Shown here: positions 4,920-6,871 of the stretch, piece by piece | Position numbering within the stretch: position 1 is the stretch's first letter | Layout: the number at the start of each line of letters is the position of its first letter | DNA from: Hadesarchaea archaeon | GTDB taxonomy: Archaea > Hadarchaeota > Hadarchaeia > Hadarchaeales > Hadarchaeaceae | Direction of reading: 5' to 3' | DNA length: 6,871 nucleotides | Assembly (NCBI GenBank): GCA_030616505.1 | Contig: JAUWXD010000015.1 | Location: forward strand, 1-6,871 | The notes under the pieces: generated by a model | The model's database searches: none | Seen by the model: only the letters and a program-made list of their open reading frames with translations | What the model was told of the DNA's origin: nothing | Program-made: the position numbers and the translations under genes

Positions 4920-5849
4920 ATGGCGGTTTCGGCTGAAGAACTCTCTGAATTAGAACATGCTGGATATCGTTTTGTGGGCGAGCACAAGCACAGTGCGGTT
5001 AAAATCTGTCATTGGGCAAAGAAGAGCCTGCTGAACCGCGGGGCATGTTACAAAGAGCAGTTTTATTCTAGAGAGCTCGGCGTGCAGAGCCATCGTTGCT
5101 TGCAGCTCACGCCGAGCCTGCCGTTTTGCGACCACCGTTGTGTTTTCTGCTGGAGGAATACCAAGATGACTCGTGGGAATTGGGTTGGCCAGGCCGACGA
5201 ACCATCCGATATCTTAGATGGAGCGATTTCAGCACAGCGACGGTTGTTGAGCGGCTTTGGGGGTAACCCAGATGTGGACAAACAGAAATTCAAGGAGGCT
5301 CAAGAACCGAAACACTGCGCAATCTCGCTCGCAGGGGAGCCGACCATCTACCCAAAAATCAACGAATTCATCGAGGAGTGTCACAAGCGCGGGATGACCA
5401 GTTTCTTAGTCACCAATGGACAGCACCCAGAGGTCTTGGAGCATGTGGTCGAGCCGACGCAGTTGTACATCTCAGTCGTGGCACCAGACCGAGATACCTA
5501 TAAGGCCACATGCCAACCGGTCTTTCCAGACGGCTGGGAGCGACTCAACCGAAGCTTGGAACTCATACCGTCTTTAAAGTGCAGGAAAGTCGTTCGTCTG
5601 ACACTCGTCAAAGGGTTGAGCCTCAAAGATACGGCAGGGTACGCAAAATTAATCGATACAGCGAAGCCGGACTTCGTTGAAGTTAAGGCGTATATGTGGG
5701 TAGGCTACTCCAGGCAACGGTTGAAGATGGAAAACATGCCGTTACACAGCGATGTCAAGGAGTTCGCAGAGGAGCTGGCGCGCAACGTGGGTTATATGGT
5801 CGCCGATGAGTTCGAGCCGAGCAGGGCGTTGTTATTAAAGAGAACGTGA
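4920..5849 (+). CDS. taw1: tRNA 4-demethylwyosine synthase TYW1 (Taw1)
   Basis: This 309-residue radical SAM enzyme converts N1-methylguanosine-37 of tRNA-Phe to 4-demethylwyosine, using pyruvate as the two-carbon donor. The radical SAM cluster motif is C70-x3-C74-x2-C77 in CDHRCVFCWR. C30, C43 and C60 match the three cysteines of the second [4Fe-4S] cluster of archaeal TYW1. K45 in CYKEQFY matches the lysine proposed to hold pyruvate. Other family blocks are LAGEPTIYP (137-145), LVTNGQ (163-168) and VKAYMWVGYSRQRL (255-268). There is no flavodoxin domain, as expected for the archaeal form. The ATG is 9 nt after the DHH stop with only a weak AGTGG upstream. The final 15 bases overlap the end of the convergent gene. 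Confidence 0.96.
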   Translation: MAVSAEELSELEHAGYRFVGEHKHSAVKICHWAKKSLLNRGACYKEQFYSRELGVQSHRCLQLTPSLPFCDHRCVFCWRNTKMTRGNWVGQADEPSDILDGAISAQRRLLSGFGGNPDVDKQKFKEAQEPKHCAISLAGEPTIYPKINEFIEECHKRGMTSFLVTNGQHPEVLEHVVEPTQLYISVVAPDRDTYKATCQPVFPDGWERLNRSLELIPSLKCRKVVRLTLVKGLSLKDTAGYAKLIDTAKPDFVEVKAYMWVGYSRQRLKMENMPLHSDVKEFAEELARNVGYMVADEFEPSRALLLKRT

Positions 5850-6871
5850 GACTGCTGTCGATGTCAATCCTTGCCACTGCTGTGTTATTTGCTGAGCGTA
5901 TTGCTGATAGTTTTCGAGCACGTTTTGCCAAGTTCCGCCTGCCGTCCACTGCTGCTTCAGGTTCTCCCAAACCTGTTGCCAGTTGGTCCACTGGGATGCG
6001 AACGTCTGCTCCCACTGGTTGGCGTGGGCGAAGATTCCATTTGCGTATCGAATCCGCACGTTCGCCGAGTGTATTAATCTCAGCGCTAGCCTCGTCTTGC
6101 CTTGGTTGTACGCTTGCACCGCGCTGTCCTTTAGTGCAACGGCTCTGTTAACCAACCGCTCTGCAGCCTGTTTGCCGTAGGTGTTATCAGGCGCGCTCTC
6201 GAGTTTCAGCATGACCTCAGCTAGTTCGTTCTCGAATAGGCCTAGTTTTAGATTGAACCTAAAGCTGAAAGCAGAAGGCGTGAACACGTTTATTGTGGCC
6301 TCCACATTTACCGTAACGTTTGCGTTCGTGATTGCGTTATCAATTCCAATGTACGCCTCTACTTGCGCTTGCACTTGGTTTTGATATCGGTTCGCGATGT
6401 TCTCCAGCTTGTTCATTATCAGGTGTAGGCGTGCGTTAATGTTCTCTAGCAATTCCTGAGAAGCTGTCGATATTTCCTGTTCTATGCTCTGGAGATTTAC
6501 GATCTCGCTCCCGATCTCTCCAGCTGTTGGCAGGTCTTCTTGAAGTCCCTCGGCTAGCTCCTTGGCCAGCTTCAGTCTTACTAGACTCATGTTTGACATC
6601 TGTCCCTGCATCCACTGCACTAACTCTGGATTCGCAGCGACATCGCCAGGGATAACTTCTTGCATCCTTTGCTCGAACTCCGAAAGAATGTGTCTGTATA
6701 CCAAGCCCTTGCCTCTGTTCACTAAACTAGCATATTCCACCCAACGCTCCTTCATCTGGTCCTCGCTACCGACCATTCGAATAGATTCACCTAGGCGCTC
6801 AAGTCCGTAGAACGGCGAATCAGGATCGACATCCGCAACGTCTACAATTACAGGAGTAGCTACAGCGGCAC
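5835..6871 (-). CDS. DUF5667-like, probably exported protein with Trp/Gln-rich C-terminus (5' partial)
   Basis: The frame is open to the window edge, so the true start is outside; 344 residues are visible. Upstream of an internal ATG at 6776 the frame continues 31 residues and contains DPDSPFYGLERLGESIR, which resembles the PDSPFY-x-L-x-RL signature of DUF5667 proteins. That continuity argues against a start at 6776. A preceding stretch beginning AAVATP could be the end of a signal peptide; this is inference. The rest is mainly charged helices, a central block of alternating Val/Asn/Thr that looks like beta strands (about 150-180 counted from 6776), then more helix. The last 60 residues hold seven Trp and many Gln (QWEQTF, QWTNWQQVW, QQWTAG). 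I know of no function. The stop lies inside the end of taw1, a 15-bp convergent overlap. Confidence 0.8.
   Translation of the reverse strand, partial: AAVATPVIVDVADVDPDSPFYGLERLGESIRMVGSEDQMKERWVEYASLVNRGKGLVYRHILSEFEQRMQEVIPGDVAANPELVQWMQGQMSNMSLVRLKLAKELAEGLQEDLPTAGEIGSEIVNLQSIEQEISTASQELLENINARLHLIMNKLENIANRYQNQVQAQVEAYIGIDNAITNANVTVNVEATINVFTPSAFSFRFNLKLGLFENELAEVMLKLESAPDNTYGKQAAERLVNRAVALKDSAVQAYNQGKTRLALRLIHSANVRIRYANGIFAHANQWEQTFASQWTNWQQVWENLKQQWTAGGTWQNVLENYQQYAQQITQQWQGLTSTAVSRSL

Noticed and set aside
6000..6110. Trp/Gln pairs in the last protein as ricin-type QxW lectin repeats
   Set aside because: Trp spacing is short and irregular, and the segment looks helical rather than beta-trefoil; the number of residues is too small for the repeat fold.
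5846..6384. Several + strand frames of 65-101 codons downstream of taw1
   Set aside because: They lie opposite the DUF5667-like gene, whose frame is continuous over more than 1 kb with a family-like motif; the + strand frames overlap each other and look like shadows.

Overview
The window is archaeal chromosomal DNA. It carries most of the conserved archaeal 'exosome superoperon': the end of SBDS, then Rrp4, Rrp41, Rrp42, ribosomal protein L37Ae and RNA polymerase subunit P. After an interruption it continues with the KEOPS subunit Pcc1, prefoldin beta, a DHH phosphoesterase and the wyosine enzyme TYW1. RpoP, archaeal prefoldin beta, Rrp41/Rrp42 as separate RNase PH-fold subunits, and a TYW1 without a flavodoxin domain are all archaeal markers. 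The proteins are neutral to basic, which argues against an extreme halophile, and possession of an exosome argues against Methanococcales. I cannot name the lineage from sequence alone.

Block 1 (1-2646, + strand) is a very tight operon. Junctions are 0, 0, 2, 4 and -1 nt, with GTG starts for rrp42 and rpoP. It encodes the RNA-binding cap and the phosphorolytic ring of the exosome, plus a ribosomal and an RNA polymerase subunit, so it links RNA synthesis, translation and RNA decay. An oligo-T stretch at 2690-2700 is a plausible terminator.

Block 2 (2648-3172, - strand) is a single compact MscS-type mechanosensitive channel gene. It is more AT-rich than its neighbours, faces the operon head-on with 1 nt between stop codons, and splits the superoperon at the point where many archaea have a Brix/Imp4-like gene. 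A 114-base divergent intergenic region (3173-3286) follows, with a TATA-like element about 34 nt upstream of each flanking start.

Block 3 (3287-5849, + strand) is pcc1-pfdB-DHH-taw1, again with abutting or overlapping junctions. Pcc1 (t6A37) and TYW1 (wyosine at G37) both serve tRNA anticodon-loop modification. The DHH protein may act on short oligonucleotides, although its substrate is not shown by sequence.

Block 4 (5835-6871, - strand, 5' end outside the window) is a large, probably exported protein with a DUF5667-like N-terminal motif and an unusual Trp/Gln-rich C-terminus. Its stop codon overlaps the end of taw1 by 15 bp. This gene and the inserted channel gene are the least explained parts of the window. 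I see no RNA genes, insertion sequences or CRISPR arrays, and no clearly new system.
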